64,000 bases of DNA, from assembly GCF_014649755.1 (NCBI RefSeq), contig NZ_BMTQ01000002.1, positions 510,761 through 574,760 on the forward strand. The letters are read 5' to 3'. This document shows positions 8,745 through 16,839 of the stretch, in pieces. Origin of the DNA: Streptomyces litmocidini. Lineage in GTDB: Bacteria > Actinomycetota > Actinomycetes > Streptomycetales > Streptomycetaceae. The first letter of the stretch is position 1; every line of letters starts with the position of its first letter. A model generated the notes under the pieces. That model was not told the origin of the DNA and did no database searches. It was given only the letters and a program-made list of their open reading frames with translations. Made by a program: the position numbers and the translations under genes.

Positions 8745-9902
8745 TCAGGACAGCCAGGCCATCCCGATGATCAGGAAGACCACGAAGGCGATGGCACCGG
8801 CCACCGCGGCCGTCTTGCGCGGGCGGCGCCGGGAGAGTTCCGCGAGCCCCCCGCCGCTGCTCGCCGGGGCCTGGCGGCGCCGGGTGGCCGGCGCGGGCCG
8901 GGGCGCCGGCGGCCGGTTCGTCGGCGGCGGGGTCGGCGCGGACGTGTGCACCGGCGCGGGCATGGGCATGGGGGCGGCCCCGGTCGACCGGTGGGAGCCG
9001 TGGGGCGCGTGCGTCAGGACGGTGCCGGGTCCGGCGGGCTGGTGGGGCGCGTGGGGCCGGCCCGCGACGGGGGCGGCCCCGGGGTATCCGGACCCCCGCC
9101 AGGCGCCGGAGGAGAACCAGTCCGCGATCGCCTGCGCCGAGGGACGCTGTTCCGGCTGCTTGGCGAGCAGGCTCAGCAGGTACGTCTCGAAGTCGGACGG
9201 CAGCGCGGCCCCGAGGCGGCTCGGAGGCACCGGCGCGGTGTCGATGTGCTGGTACAGCAGGGCGGTCGCGGTGTCCGCGCGGAACGGCGGTCTTCCGGTG
9301 ACCAGTTGGTAGAGCACACAGCCCAGTGAGTACACGTCGGAGGCGGGCGAGGCGGGCTGTCCGAGGGCCCGCTCGGGCGCGAGGTACAGCCCCGTGCCCA
9401 CGATCTGACCGGTCGTCGTGAGCGCGGCCGAGGGGTCGTCGACGAACCGCGCGATGCCGAAGTCGGCCAGTTTGACCGTGCCTTCGGCGTCGACGAGCAG
9501 GTTCCCCGGCTTGATGTCCCGGTGCACCACGCCCTGCCGGTGCGCGGCCGCGAGCCCGGCGGCGGCGTGCGCGGCGACGACGGCGACGCGCTCGGCGGGC
9601 AGGATCAGCGGATCGGACGGGCTCCCCTGGAGACTGTCGCCCTCCACCAACTCCATGACCAGGAACAGCTTTCCGTCCCAGGTGCCGAAGTCGAAGACGC
9701 CCACCACGTGCGGGTGGCTCAGCCGCGCGGCGGTCTGCGCCTCCAGGCGGAAGCGGTCGCCTGCGGAGGGGTCGGTCGACTGCGCCAGCATCAGCTTCAC
9801 GGCCACGGCCCGCCCCAGGACCTCGTCGGTGGCCTGCCACACCTCGCCCATGCCGCCCCGGCCGATACACACATGAAGCCGATATCGGTCCGCGACCAGC
9901 AC
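8745..9902 (-). CDS. Membrane-anchored Ser/Thr protein kinase (PknB type)
   Basis: 385 residues from the GTG at 9902. Hanks-type kinase motifs are complete: glycine loop 'GRGGMGEVW' at about 13-21, Lys in 'AVAVKLML', catalytic loop 'HRDIKPGN' with the Asp, 'DFGIARF' magnesium loop, and 'APERALG' (P+1). After about residue 265 a Pro/Ala-rich juxtamembrane linker runs to a single C-terminal helix, 'AVAGAIAFVVFLIIGMAWLS', which ends the protein, so there is essentially no extracellular sensor domain. It lacks PASTA repeats. The kinase acts at the inner face of the membrane; the substrate is unknown. A GGGTGG about 7 nt before the GTG is the only ribosome-binding signal seen. Confidence 0.9.
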   Translation of the reverse strand: MLVADRYRLHVCIGRGGMGEVWQATDEVLGRAVAVKLMLAQSTDPSAGDRFRLEAQTAARLSHPHVVGVFDFGTWDGKLFLVMELVEGDSLQGSPSDPLILPAERVAVVAAHAAAGLAAAHRQGVVHRDIKPGNLLVDAEGTVKLADFGIARFVDDPSAALTTTGQIVGTGLYLAPERALGQPASPASDVYSLGCVLYQLVTGRPPFRADTATALLYQHIDTAPVPPSRLGAALPSDFETYLLSLLAKQPEQRPSAQAIADWFSSGAWRGSGYPGAAPVAGRPHAPHQPAGPGTVLTHAPHGSHRSTGAAPMPMPAPVHTSAPTPPPTNRPPAPRPAPATRRRQAPASSGGGLAELSRRRPRKTAAVAGAIAFVVFLIIGMAWLS

Positions 9903-10110
9903 CTGGAGACCACCCTTTCGACGATCGATCAACCTGACGGAAGGGAACCAGCGTAGAGCCGCCCGGCCCCGTCCCTCGCCGCGCTCCCCCCTCCGCGCCT
10001 CCCCGGGGTGCACGACACCCGTGGTCCGGGTGAACGGAAGGTGTCCCGGACGGTTAGCATCGCGGCCCGGAGCAGGTTCTGGTGCACAGGTTCATGGGAC
10101 GGAGTGGGTC

Positions 10111-10989
10111 GTGGCGCGACCTCGTGTGGGTGTGGCGGTACTGACGATGGGGACGCGCCCCGCCGAGCTGCGGGCGCTGCTCGACGCCGTGGCGGGCCAG
10201 GACGAGCCCGCGTCCCGGATCGTCGTCGTCGGCAACGGCACGGGTTCGCTCCCGGACCTGCCCGAGGGCGTCACCGGCGTCGAACTCCCCGAGAACCGGG
10301 GCGTCTCCGGCGGGCGGAACGTCGCGATCGAGACGCTGCGCTCCTTCGGTGACGTCGACATCGTGGTGGACCTCGACGACGACGGCCTGCTCGTCGACAC
10401 GGACGTCTTCCGCCGCCTCGCCGACCTGTACGAGGCGGACCCGCGCCTCGGCATCGTCTCGTTCCGCATCGCCGACGAGACCGGCGAGACCCAGCGCCGG
10501 CACGTCCCGCGCCTCGGGGCGAAGGACCCGCTGCGCGGCGGCGAGGTGACCACCTTCCTCGGCGGCGGCCACGGCCTGTCGATGCCGATGCTCGACCGGA
10601 TCGGCGGCTGGCCGGAGGACTTCTTCTTCACCCACGAGGAGACGGACCTCGCCTGGCGGGCCCTCGACGCGGGCTGGAAGGTCCTGTACGCGCCGGAACT
10701 CCTGCTCCAGCATCCCAGGACCAGCCCGGCCCGCCACGCCGTCTACTACCGGATGACGGCCCGCAACCGCGTCTGGCTGGCCAAGCGCAACCTGCCGGTC
10801 CCGCTCGTCCCCGTCTACCTCGGCGTATGGACCCTCCTGACCCTGGCCCGCACCCGCTCGCTGCCGGGCCTGAAGGCCTGGTTCGGCGGCTTCGCGGAGG
10901 GCGTCCGCCGCTCCGGCGGCCCCCGCGCCCCGATGCGCTGGACCACGGTCCTCCGCATGACCCGCCTGGGCCGTCCGCCGGTGATCTAG
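10111..10989 (+). CDS. Family 2 glycosyltransferase
   Basis: 292 residues from the GTG at 10111 with GGAG about 8 nt upstream. GT-A fold signatures: 'VGVAVLTMGTRPAELRALLDAV' at the N-terminus, 'ENRGVSGGRNVAIE' (nucleotide-sugar binding), 'DIVVDLDDDGLL' (DxD metal motif), 'FLGGGHGLSMP', and 'FFFTHEETDLAWRALDAGW', the ED/xxDxxxR acceptor region of the rhamnosyl/galactofuranosyl-transferase-like branch. It probably adds a sugar to a cell-surface polymer; donor and acceptor cannot be read. Its stop codon is followed directly, in the same frame, by the integrase relic, so the original downstream context is lost. Confidence 0.87.
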   Translation: MARPRVGVAVLTMGTRPAELRALLDAVAGQDEPASRIVVVGNGTGSLPDLPEGVTGVELPENRGVSGGRNVAIETLRSFGDVDIVVDLDDDGLLVDTDVFRRLADLYEADPRLGIVSFRIADETGETQRRHVPRLGAKDPLRGGEVTTFLGGGHGLSMPMLDRIGGWPEDFFFTHEETDLAWRALDAGWKVLYAPELLLQHPRTSPARHAVYYRMTARNRVWLAKRNLPVPLVPVYLGVWTLLTLARTRSLPGLKAWFGGFAEGVRRSGGPRAPMRWTTVLRMTRLGRPPVI

Positions 10990-11367
10990 GTCCACTGCTC
11001 GGACGGCCTGACGCCCGGCAGGGGCTTGCCGATCAGCGCCGGCGGGAAGTGGGAGGAGCACGGCCTCGTCTTCTCCTCGGCCGTGGGCAAGCCGCTCGAC
11101 GCGGCCGACGTCCGCCGTGCCTTCCGTCAGGCGCTCAAGGGCATCGACGGGATCAACCCCGACGAGTGGACGCCCCGGGAGCTCCGGCACAGCTTCGTGT
11201 CCCTGCTCTCCGACCGTGGCGTCCCTCTGGAGGTGATCTCCCAGCTCGTCGGGCACTCGGGGACGGCCGTGACCGAGGAGGTCTACCGGAAGCGGATCCG
11301 GCCCGTGATCCAGACCGGTGCCGTGGTCACGGACGGGATCTTCGGCGCCGATCCGCAACAGTCGTAG
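10990..11367 (+). pseudogene. Truncated tyrosine recombinase (integrase) relic next to tRNA-Pro
   Basis: Only the C-terminal ~125 residues of a phage/AICE-type integrase remain, beginning in the codon after the glycosyltransferase stop; the first possible start is a TTG at 11026. Retained catalytic features are 'TPRELRHSFVSLLSDRG' (box II Arg), 'QLVGHSG' (His) and 'VTEEVYRKRIRP' (Tyr nucleophile). The arm-binding and core-binding domains, roughly the first two thirds of a ~370-residue enzyme, are missing, so it cannot be functional. It points toward the 3' end of tRNA-Pro about 100 bp away, the usual int-att-tRNA arrangement of actinomycete integrative elements, and marks a former insertion. 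Confidence 0.85.
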
Positions 11368-11412
11368 GCGCGCGGGAGCGGTGGTCACGCAGATAGACAC
11401 GCAAGCAGAAAC

Positions 11413-11450
11413 AGGTGAGGCACCTACTCCTGAGAGTAGGTGCCTCACCT
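11413..11450. terminator. Strong bidirectional hairpin between integrase relic and tRNA-Pro
   Basis: A perfect 17-bp stem (AGGTGAGGCACCTACTC at 11413-11429, complement 11434-11450) with a 4-nt loop. Outside it GAAACAG/CTGTTTC extends the pairing past a small bulge. It lies just beyond the 3' end of the minus-strand tRNA and downstream of the plus-strand relic, so it can end both transcripts. Confidence 0.85.
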
Positions 11451-11463
11451 GCTGTTTCGGCTG

Positions 11464-11537
11464 TCGGGGTGGCGGGATTTGAACCCACGACCTCTTCGTC
11501 CCGAACGAAGCGCGCTGCCAAGCTGCGCTACACCCCG
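11464..11537 (-). tRNA. tRNA-Pro (anticodon CGG)
   Basis: The minus strand folds as a tRNA: acceptor CGGGGTG/CACCCCG, D-arm GCGC...GCGC with the AGCTTGGCA loop, anticodon stem CTTCG/CGAAG around TTCGGGA (anticodon CGG), and T-arm GTGGGTTCAAATCCCGC. The discriminator is A and CCA is not encoded. It decodes CCG, a frequent Pro codon in this genome. The 3' end faces the integrase relic, as for tRNA genes used as attachment sites. Confidence 0.95.
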
Positions 11538-11575
11538 ATGTCGCTGCTTTGTTCTTCATGTCGCGGCGACATCGA

Positions 11576-12010
11576 TTACTTTAGCCCACGCGCGCGCTCA
11601 GACGAAATCCGGTATTCGGAGGGCCTCGGCGCAGGTCGGATGCGGTCCGGGGCGATGATCGCGAGACCGGGGGCGTAGAAGGCGGTGCCGAGGGCGTCGG
11701 CGTCGGCGAGGACGCCGCCACGGCCGTGGGCGGTGACGCCGAGGAACGGGTACGTGCAGCGGGTGGTCGCGGCGGGGGAGAGCGGGGCGCCGCCGGTCCA
11801 CGCCGCCGGTCCACGGCGCCGGCAGCGGCGGCAGGCGGCGGCTCCGGGGGGCGGACGGCGCCCAGGCCCGGAGCGGCGGCGACCAGGATGTCGGACCGGA
11901 GGGTGCAGAAGCCCGGGGCGACGGGCACGTCGCCGTCCGCGCACTCGATGACCGGGCCGTGGCGGCGGACAGGGCGATCGGACCCCGGAGGGCCGCCGGG
12001 GGCCGGCGCG
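11576..12010 (-). pseudogene. Possible frameshifted hypothetical gene
   Basis: The 512-bp gap between tRNA-Pro and the phosphoesterase has no intact gene, but protein-like sequence appears on the minus strand in two different frames. One frame (about 12000-11860) reads 'GPVIECADGDVPVAPGFC' and 'TLRSDILVAAAPG'. Another (about 11790-11576) reads 'TRCTYPFLGVTAHGRGG', 'VLADADALGTAFYAPGLA' and '[11 protein letters not shown]', then stops. Between them lies a 13-bp perfect tandem duplication, GTGGACCGGCGGC twice, in a low-complexity stretch; indels there could explain the frame change. It could be a decayed gene or a sequencing/assembly error. The family was not recognised. Confidence 0.35.
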
Positions 12011-12049
12011 GCCGCGGTGGGGGCGCGAACGTGCCCTCACCGTAAGCGT

Positions 12050-12988
12050 TCAGGCACGCGCCGTCAGGGTGAGCAGGGTGGCCTCCGGCGGGCAGGCGAA
12101 GCGGACGGGGGTGAACCGGTTGGTGCCGCAGCCCGCCGAGACGTGGAGGTACGAGGTGCGGTCCTCCACCGTGTGGGTGGAGAGGCCCTTCACCCGGTCC
12201 GTGTCCAGGTCGCAGTTGGTGACGAGCGCCCCGTAGAAGGGGATGCACAGCTGGCCGCCGTGGGTGTGCCCGGCGAGGACCAGCTCGTACCCGTCGGCCG
12301 TGAAGGCGTCGAGCGAGCGCAGGTACGGGGCGTGCACGACGCCCACCGAGAAGTCGGCCGCCGCGTCGGGGCCGCCGGCCACCTTGTCGTACCGGTCGCG
12401 CTTGATGTGCGGGTCGTCCAGGCCGGTGAAGGCGAGCTCGGCCTGCGGCAGCTTCAGCCGGCCGCGGGTGTTGGTGAGGTTGACCCAGCCGACCGCGTCG
12501 AAGGCGTCCCTGAGGTCCTCCCACGGGTTGTGGATGGCGCCGACCACCGGCGGGTTGCCGTTGAGGCCGTGGCGGCCCTGCACCTTCTCCAGCAGGTAGC
12601 GGGCGGGATTGCGCAGCCGGGGACCGTAGTAGTCGTTGGAGCCGAAGACGTACACACCGGGGAACTCCATCAGCGGCCCGAGCGCGTCGAGGACCTCCGG
12701 CACGGCGTCCGTGTCGGAGAGGTTGTCGCCGGTGTTGACGACGAAGTCCGGGCGGAGCCCCGCGAGGGACTGCAGCCAGGCGCGCTTCTTGCGCTGGCCG
12801 CTCACCATGTGGATGTCGGAGACCTGGAGGACCCGCAGGTCGCGCATGCCGCGCGGGAGGACCGGGACCGTGACCCGGCGGAGTCGGAAGGAGCGGGCCT
12901 CGATGCCGGCCGCGTAGGCGACTCCGGCCGCCGCGGTCGCCGTGAGGCCTGCCGTGATCTTCAGGGGGATGCCGTACCGTGCGCGCAT
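12050..12988 (-). CDS. Calcineurin-like metallophosphoesterase, membrane-anchored
   Basis: 312 residues. An N-terminal signal-anchor ('ITAGLTATAAAGVAYAAGIEARSF', about 11-34) puts the catalytic domain outside. The metallophosphoesterase motifs are present: 'VLQVSDIHMV' (D-x-H), 'VVNTGDNLSD' (GDN), 'VFGSNDYYGPR' (the GNHE position, here GSND), a His in 'VGVVHAPYLRSLD' and 'LVLAGHTHGGQLCIPFYG' (GHTH). This matches the YkuE/YaeI-type two-metal phosphodiesterase family; the substrate is unknown. It is divergent from the YqeY-like gene, with only 74 bp between starts. Confidence 0.9.
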   Translation of the reverse strand: MRARYGIPLKITAGLTATAAAGVAYAAGIEARSFRLRRVTVPVLPRGMRDLRVLQVSDIHMVSGQRKKRAWLQSLAGLRPDFVVNTGDNLSDTDAVPEVLDALGPLMEFPGVYVFGSNDYYGPRLRNPARYLLEKVQGRHGLNGNPPVVGAIHNPWEDLRDAFDAVGWVNLTNTRGRLKLPQAELAFTGLDDPHIKRDRYDKVAGGPDAAADFSVGVVHAPYLRSLDAFTADGYELVLAGHTHGGQLCIPFYGALVTNCDLDTDRVKGLSTHTVEDRTSYLHVSAGCGTNRFTPVRFACPPEATLLTLTARA

Positions 12989-13062
12989 CCCCCCATCGTC
13001 GCAGACCCGCCGACCCTAAATGCGCGGGCGGCACGGGGGGCGCACCTGCGACACTTGGCCCC

Positions 13063-13527
13063 ATGACCACGCTCAAGGCGAAGCTCCAGGACGACCTCAA
13101 CGCCGCGATCCGGGAGCGCGACGAACTGCGCTCCTCGACCCTGCGGCTGACCATCACCGCGATCACGAAGGAGGAGGTCGCGGGTACGACGAAGCGCGAA
13201 CTCTCCGACGACGAGGTGCAGAAGGTGATCGCGAAGGAGGCGAAGAAGCGCCGCGAGGCCGCGGACGCCTTCGCCAAGGGCGGTCGCCACGAGTCCGCCG
13301 AGCGCGAGAAGGCCGAGGGCCTCATCCTCGACGCGTACCTCCCGAAGCAGCTCAGCGACGAGGAGCTCGACTCCATCGTCGCGGCGGCCGTCGAGGAGGC
13401 GAAGGCGGCGGGCGCCGAGGGGCCGCGCGCCATGGGCGCCGTCATGAAGATCGTGAACCCGAAGGTGGCCGGCCGGGCCGAGGGCGGCCGTGTCGCCGCC
13501 GCGGTGAAGAAGCTGCTCGCGGGCTGA
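13063..13527 (+). CDS. GatB/YqeY domain protein
   Basis: 154 residues starting MTTLKAKLQDDLNAAIRER. The YqeY fold is a helical domain resembling the tail of the amidotransferase subunit GatB and may bind tRNA; the physiological role is not established. The family pattern is clear: 'RDELRSSTLRLTITAI', then 'VIAKEAKKRREAADAFAKGG', 'ILDAYLPKQLSDEEL' and 'GAVMKIVNPKVAGRAEGGRV'. Length matches the family (~150). No Shine-Dalgarno; a GACACT hexamer (13050-13055) ends 7 nt before the ATG, a possible leaderless start. Ends at a strong terminator. Confidence 0.92.
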   Translation: MTTLKAKLQDDLNAAIRERDELRSSTLRLTITAITKEEVAGTTKRELSDDEVQKVIAKEAKKRREAADAFAKGGRHESAEREKAEGLILDAYLPKQLSDEELDSIVAAAVEEAKAAGAEGPRAMGAVMKIVNPKVAGRAEGGRVAAAVKKLLAG

Positions 13528-13541
13528 TCCGCGGAGCGGGT

Positions 13542-13585
13542 ACGAGGAAGGGCGCCCCACCGTCAGGCGGGGCGCCCTTCCTCGT
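13542..13585. terminator. Bidirectional terminator between YqeY-like gene and PBP gene
   Basis: Perfect 17-bp stem (ACGAGGAAGGGCGCCCC at 13542-13558 and its complement at 13569-13585) with a 10-nt loop, in the 67-bp gap between two convergent genes. Confidence 0.9.
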
Positions 13586-13594
13586 GTCACCGCG

Positions 13595-15829
13595 TCAGTG
13601 GTTTCCGCGCGGCTTGTCGCGTCCGTCCCCGCCGCCGAACAGGTCCGTGGGGAACGTGAAGCCGGGGCTCGGGTCCGTGTCGCCCGGCTTGTTGTCGGCC
13701 GGCTTGCGGGGCTTGTTCGGGCCCTCGTCGCCGCCCTTCTCCTCCTCCTTGGGCTTCTGGGCCCGCGGTACGGAGACGGGGACGAAGCCGGGCGTCTGAC
13801 CGGCGTCCAGGGCGCCCGTCATCGCGATCTTCCAGATCGGGCCGGGGAGGCAGCCGCCGCAGACCTTGTCGTAGTACTCGCCGCCGATGGTGATGTCGTA
13901 CATCGACTTCTTCTCGCCGACGTCGTCACCGACCCAGACGGCGGTGGACAGGTTCGGGGTGTAGCCCACGAACCAGGCGTCCTTGCGGTCGTTGGTCGTA
14001 CCGGTCTTGCCCGCGTTGTCGCGGTCGCTGAGACCGGCCTTCGTACCGGTGCCGTCCTCGACGACGCCCTTCAGCATCTGGTTGATGGTGTCGGCGGTCC
14101 GGTCGCTCATGGCCCGCGTGCACTTGGTCTGCGGCACGTTCAGCTTGTCGCCGTTGGCGGCCTTGATCGACTCGATGGCGATCGGGGTGCAGTAGATGCC
14201 GCGGTTGGCGAAGGTCGCGTAGACGGACGCCATGTCGAGCGGGGTGCTCTCGATGCTGCCGAGGGTGACCGACGGGCTCGGCTTGATGGGCTTGCCCAGC
14301 TCGCGCTCGTAGCCGACGTTCTTCGCCATCGTCAGCGTCTCGCACAGGCCGGCCATCTGCTCCAGCTTGGCGAAGTACGTGTTGATGGACTTGCCGAGGG
14401 CGCTCGTCATGTCGAAGACGCCCTTCTCCGACTTCATCTCGTTGTTGACCTCCCAGTTGGCGTAGCCCGCGGGCTTGCCGTCACAACGGGTGTAGTCGCT
14501 CTCCGGGATGTTGATCTGCGCCGGCGTGTCGAAGCTCTGCGCCGGGCTCAGGCCCTTCTCCAGCGCCGCCGCGGCCGTGATCGGCTTGAAGGTCGAGCCG
14601 ACCTGGAAGCCGTACGTCGTGCCGCCCATCTTGCTGCCGACGGCGAGGTTCAGCGTCGTCTGGTGCTGCCTCTGGTCCAGTCCGTACGGGCGGGACTGGC
14701 CCATCGACAGGATGCGGCCGGTCTTGGGCTGGACCTGCACCACCGAGGCGGCGACCGGGTCGTCCTTGTCGACCTTCGCCACGGCGGCCTCGTTGGCGGC
14801 GGCCTGCGCGCGGGGGTCGAGCGTGGTCTTGATGGTGAGGCCGCCCAGGTTCCACAGCTTCGTCCGCTCCTCGGCCGTCTTGCCGAAGGTCGGGTCGTTG
14901 AGGATCGTCTTGCGGACGTAGTCGCAGAAGAAGCCGGCGCCGTCGACGGCGGTGATGCAGCCGTTCTTCGGGGTCTTCACCTTCAGCTTGATCGGCTTGG
15001 CCTTGGCGGCGTCCGCCTCGGCCTGGCTGATGTCCTTCACGTCGGCCATCCGCTGGAGGACCGTGTTGCGGCGCTTGGTGGCTTCCTGGATGTCGTTGAT
15101 CGGGTCGTAGCGGCTCGGCGACTGGACGAGACCGGCCATCATCGCCGCCTCGCCCAGCTCCAGGTCGGCCGCGGGCTTGGAGAAGTACCGCTGGGAGGCG
15201 GCCTCGATGCCGTAGGCCTGCTGCCCGAAGAACGTGATGTTGAGGTAGTTCTCCAGGATCTTCTTCTTGCCCAGCTCCTCCTCGACCTGGATCGCGAACT
15301 TCAGCTCGCGGACCTTGCGGCCGATGGTCTGCTGGGTGGCCTGCGCGACCTTCTCGGGGTCGTCACCGGCCTCCTCGACGAAGACGTTCTTCACGTACTG
15401 CTGGGTCAGCGTGGACGCGCCCTGCGCGACCCCGCCCGACTGCGCGTTCCGGTTGATGGCGCGCAGCACGCCCTTGAGGTCGATCGCCCCGTGCTCGTAG
15501 AAGCGCCCGTCCTCGATCGCGACGATCGCCTTCTGCATGTACGGGGAGATCTTGTCGATCGGCACGACCTTCCGGTCCCGCGAGTACACCGTGGCGATCA
15601 CGCCGCCCTCGGCGTCCAGGATCGTGGTGCGCTGACTCAGCGGCGGGGTCTTCAGGTTGGAGGGGATCTCGTCGAACCCCTCGACCGTGCCCTTCGCGGC
15701 CAGTCCGAGTGCACCGGCGGCGGGCAGGGCGATGCCCGCCAGCACGGTTCCGGCGAGCACACTGACACCGAGGAACTTTGCGGCCTGCTGGGTCCCGGTC
15801 AGACCACCGCCCGAGCGCTTCTTTGCCAT
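13595..15829 (-). CDS. Class A penicillin-binding protein (transglycosylase/transpeptidase)
   Basis: 744 residues. Polymerises and cross-links peptidoglycan at the outer face of the membrane. A short basic N-terminus and membrane helix (about 17-45) precede the GT51 domain ('AIVAIEDGRFYEHGAIDLKG', with catalytic Glu, 'GASTLTQQYVKN', 'ENYLNITFFGQQAYGIEAA'). The transpeptidase domain has 'GSTFKPI' (SxxK, Ser near 410), 'SIN' in 'LGKSINTYF' and 'GKTGTT' near 608. A Pro/Lys/Asp/Gly-rich tail of ~70 residues follows. No Shine-Dalgarno: TAGGCT ends 6 nt before the ATG, so a leaderless transcript is likely. It lies back-to-back with wblA across 1 kb, as I recall for SCO3580/SCO3579 of S. coelicolor. 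Confidence 0.93.
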   Translation of the reverse strand: MAKKRSGGGLTGTQQAAKFLGVSVLAGTVLAGIALPAAGALGLAAKGTVEGFDEIPSNLKTPPLSQRTTILDAEGGVIATVYSRDRKVVPIDKISPYMQKAIVAIEDGRFYEHGAIDLKGVLRAINRNAQSGGVAQGASTLTQQYVKNVFVEEAGDDPEKVAQATQQTIGRKVRELKFAIQVEEELGKKKILENYLNITFFGQQAYGIEAASQRYFSKPAADLELGEAAMMAGLVQSPSRYDPINDIQEATKRRNTVLQRMADVKDISQAEADAAKAKPIKLKVKTPKNGCITAVDGAGFFCDYVRKTILNDPTFGKTAEERTKLWNLGGLTIKTTLDPRAQAAANEAAVAKVDKDDPVAASVVQVQPKTGRILSMGQSRPYGLDQRQHQTTLNLAVGSKMGGTTYGFQVGSTFKPITAAAALEKGLSPAQSFDTPAQINIPESDYTRCDGKPAGYANWEVNNEMKSEKGVFDMTSALGKSINTYFAKLEQMAGLCETLTMAKNVGYERELGKPIKPSPSVTLGSIESTPLDMASVYATFANRGIYCTPIAIESIKAANGDKLNVPQTKCTRAMSDRTADTINQMLKGVVEDGTGTKAGLSDRDNAGKTGTTNDRKDAWFVGYTPNLSTAVWVGDDVGEKKSMYDITIGGEYYDKVCGGCLPGPIWKIAMTGALDAGQTPGFVPVSVPRAQKPKEEEKGGDEGPNKPRKPADNKPGDTDPSPGFTFPTDLFGGGDGRDKPRGNH

Positions 15830-15835
15830 GGGGGC

Positions 15836-15841
15836 AGCCTA
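15836..15841 (-). promoter_or_regulatory. -10 element TAGGCT for a leaderless PBP transcript
   Basis: On the minus strand TAGGCT is separated from the ATG at 15829 by exactly GCCCCC (6 nt). No ribosome-binding site is present. Confidence 0.55.
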
Positions 15842-16447
15842 ATCCGTAGTCATGTGCGATCCGCAGGAGCAGGGGCCTCTCGGAGCGTTCGAGTACCAGA
15901 CCGTGACATCCGGGTGGGGCCGGGCCCCAGGAGGCCTCCGCGTGGACCGGTGCACGGTCGTGGTGCTCCCCGTGCCGGCGCTCCCCCGGGGTGGCGGTCG
16001 CGTGGGGGCCGGGTTCCTGTCTCCACGACGCGTGGTCGCGGTCGGTGGGGAGCGGGGCGGGGTTCGAGTGCGGCTCGCCGGTGCGGCGGCGGGTGGTCGC
16101 CGAGGGGGCTTCGCGGGGGCCGTGCCCGCCCTCGCGCATCCGGCCCCGTTCGTCCGTGTCGAACCACCGCTCGTCGACGGCCCGCGTCGGGCGTCCCTGG
16201 AACAGGTGTCGGGCCGGCGCCTGCGAACCCCTCGGCCGGGTCCGCCGAGCACGCGGGCCGGAAGTCCGGCCCCTCCACGAGCGGATGCCCGTCCGCGGCG
16301 GGGGACGAGGAGTGCCCGTGCCGTGCCGTCACCACGCGGGGCGCTCTCCGGTCCGGCACCGGACCGTCCGAAGCCCGGCCTTCACGGCCGACAGGCTCGC
16401 GGCATGGCAAGGTGAAGTGAGGTGGGGTGCCTGCGTTCCCATTCGCC

Positions 16448-16476
16448 GGACACACGTATATGCCTTGGCCTAAGCT
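16448..16476 (+). promoter_or_regulatory. Candidate promoter for wblA
   Basis: GGACAC (16448-16453), a 17-bp spacer and TAAGCT (16471-16476). Transcription from here would start near 16483 and give a leader of about 350 nt before the wblA ATG. Confidence 0.4.
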
Positions 16477-16775
16477 GCTCCCGACTGTCACAGCAGTGCG
16501 GTCCGGCATCAAGACCCGGGTGTGACGTCGGCAGGGATTCCCGTGACCCCGAAACGCGGGAAGCCTCGTGTCCGATTCCTGTTCATGTGTCATGCGGGAC
16601 CCTGGAATGACCCTGCCGGGAAAGGGCGTATCCCTGAGATATGTCCGCTATCACCCGCATGTCCTTCGATCACTCCCCTGGGTGATCTGACGTACACGCA
16701 TAGTCCGTTCGGACCATTCAAGATTGGGCCCGAAGGGGGTGTTGCGCTGTGCCCACCTTCCGTAACGTCCCAACT

Positions 16776-16799
16776 GGCAGCGGTGAATATGCCGCTGCC
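16776..16799 (+). promoter_or_regulatory. Hairpin in the wblA leader
   Basis: GGCAGCGG (16776-16783) and CCGCTGCC (16792-16799) form a perfect 8-bp stem with loop TGAATATG, ending about 40 nt before the wblA start. A role in message stability or translation is inference. Confidence 0.45.
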
Positions 16800-16839
16800 G
16801 CCGTGGGGGAGCCTCGATTCGGGAGAGGACGGCGCCGGT

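Larger units (their letters stand above)
15842..16839. other. Long regulatory region upstream of wblA
   Basis: About 1 kb without a convincing gene. A plus-strand frame from an ATG at 15852 stays open for 187 codons but lacks a ribosome-binding site, and codon bias fades in its second half. The half nearest wblA is less GC-rich than its surroundings. It holds a candidate promoter (16448-16476), small inverted repeats GATCAC/GTGATC (near 16665-16685) and GTCCG-TT-CGGAC (16703-16714), and a hairpin at 16776-16799. The size suggests several regulatory inputs. Confidence 0.6.

Noticed and set aside
11026-11367. Active integrase gene
   Set aside because: The frame lacks the N-terminal two thirds of the protein and starts at a TTG without ribosome-binding site; it is a relic.
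15852-16415. 187-codon plus-strand frame upstream of wblA (MCDPQEQGPLGAFEYQ...)
   Set aside because: No ribosome-binding site or -10 near its ATG, codon bias fades after about 110 codons, and the sequence has no motif. Kept only as a remark in the regulatory-region entry.
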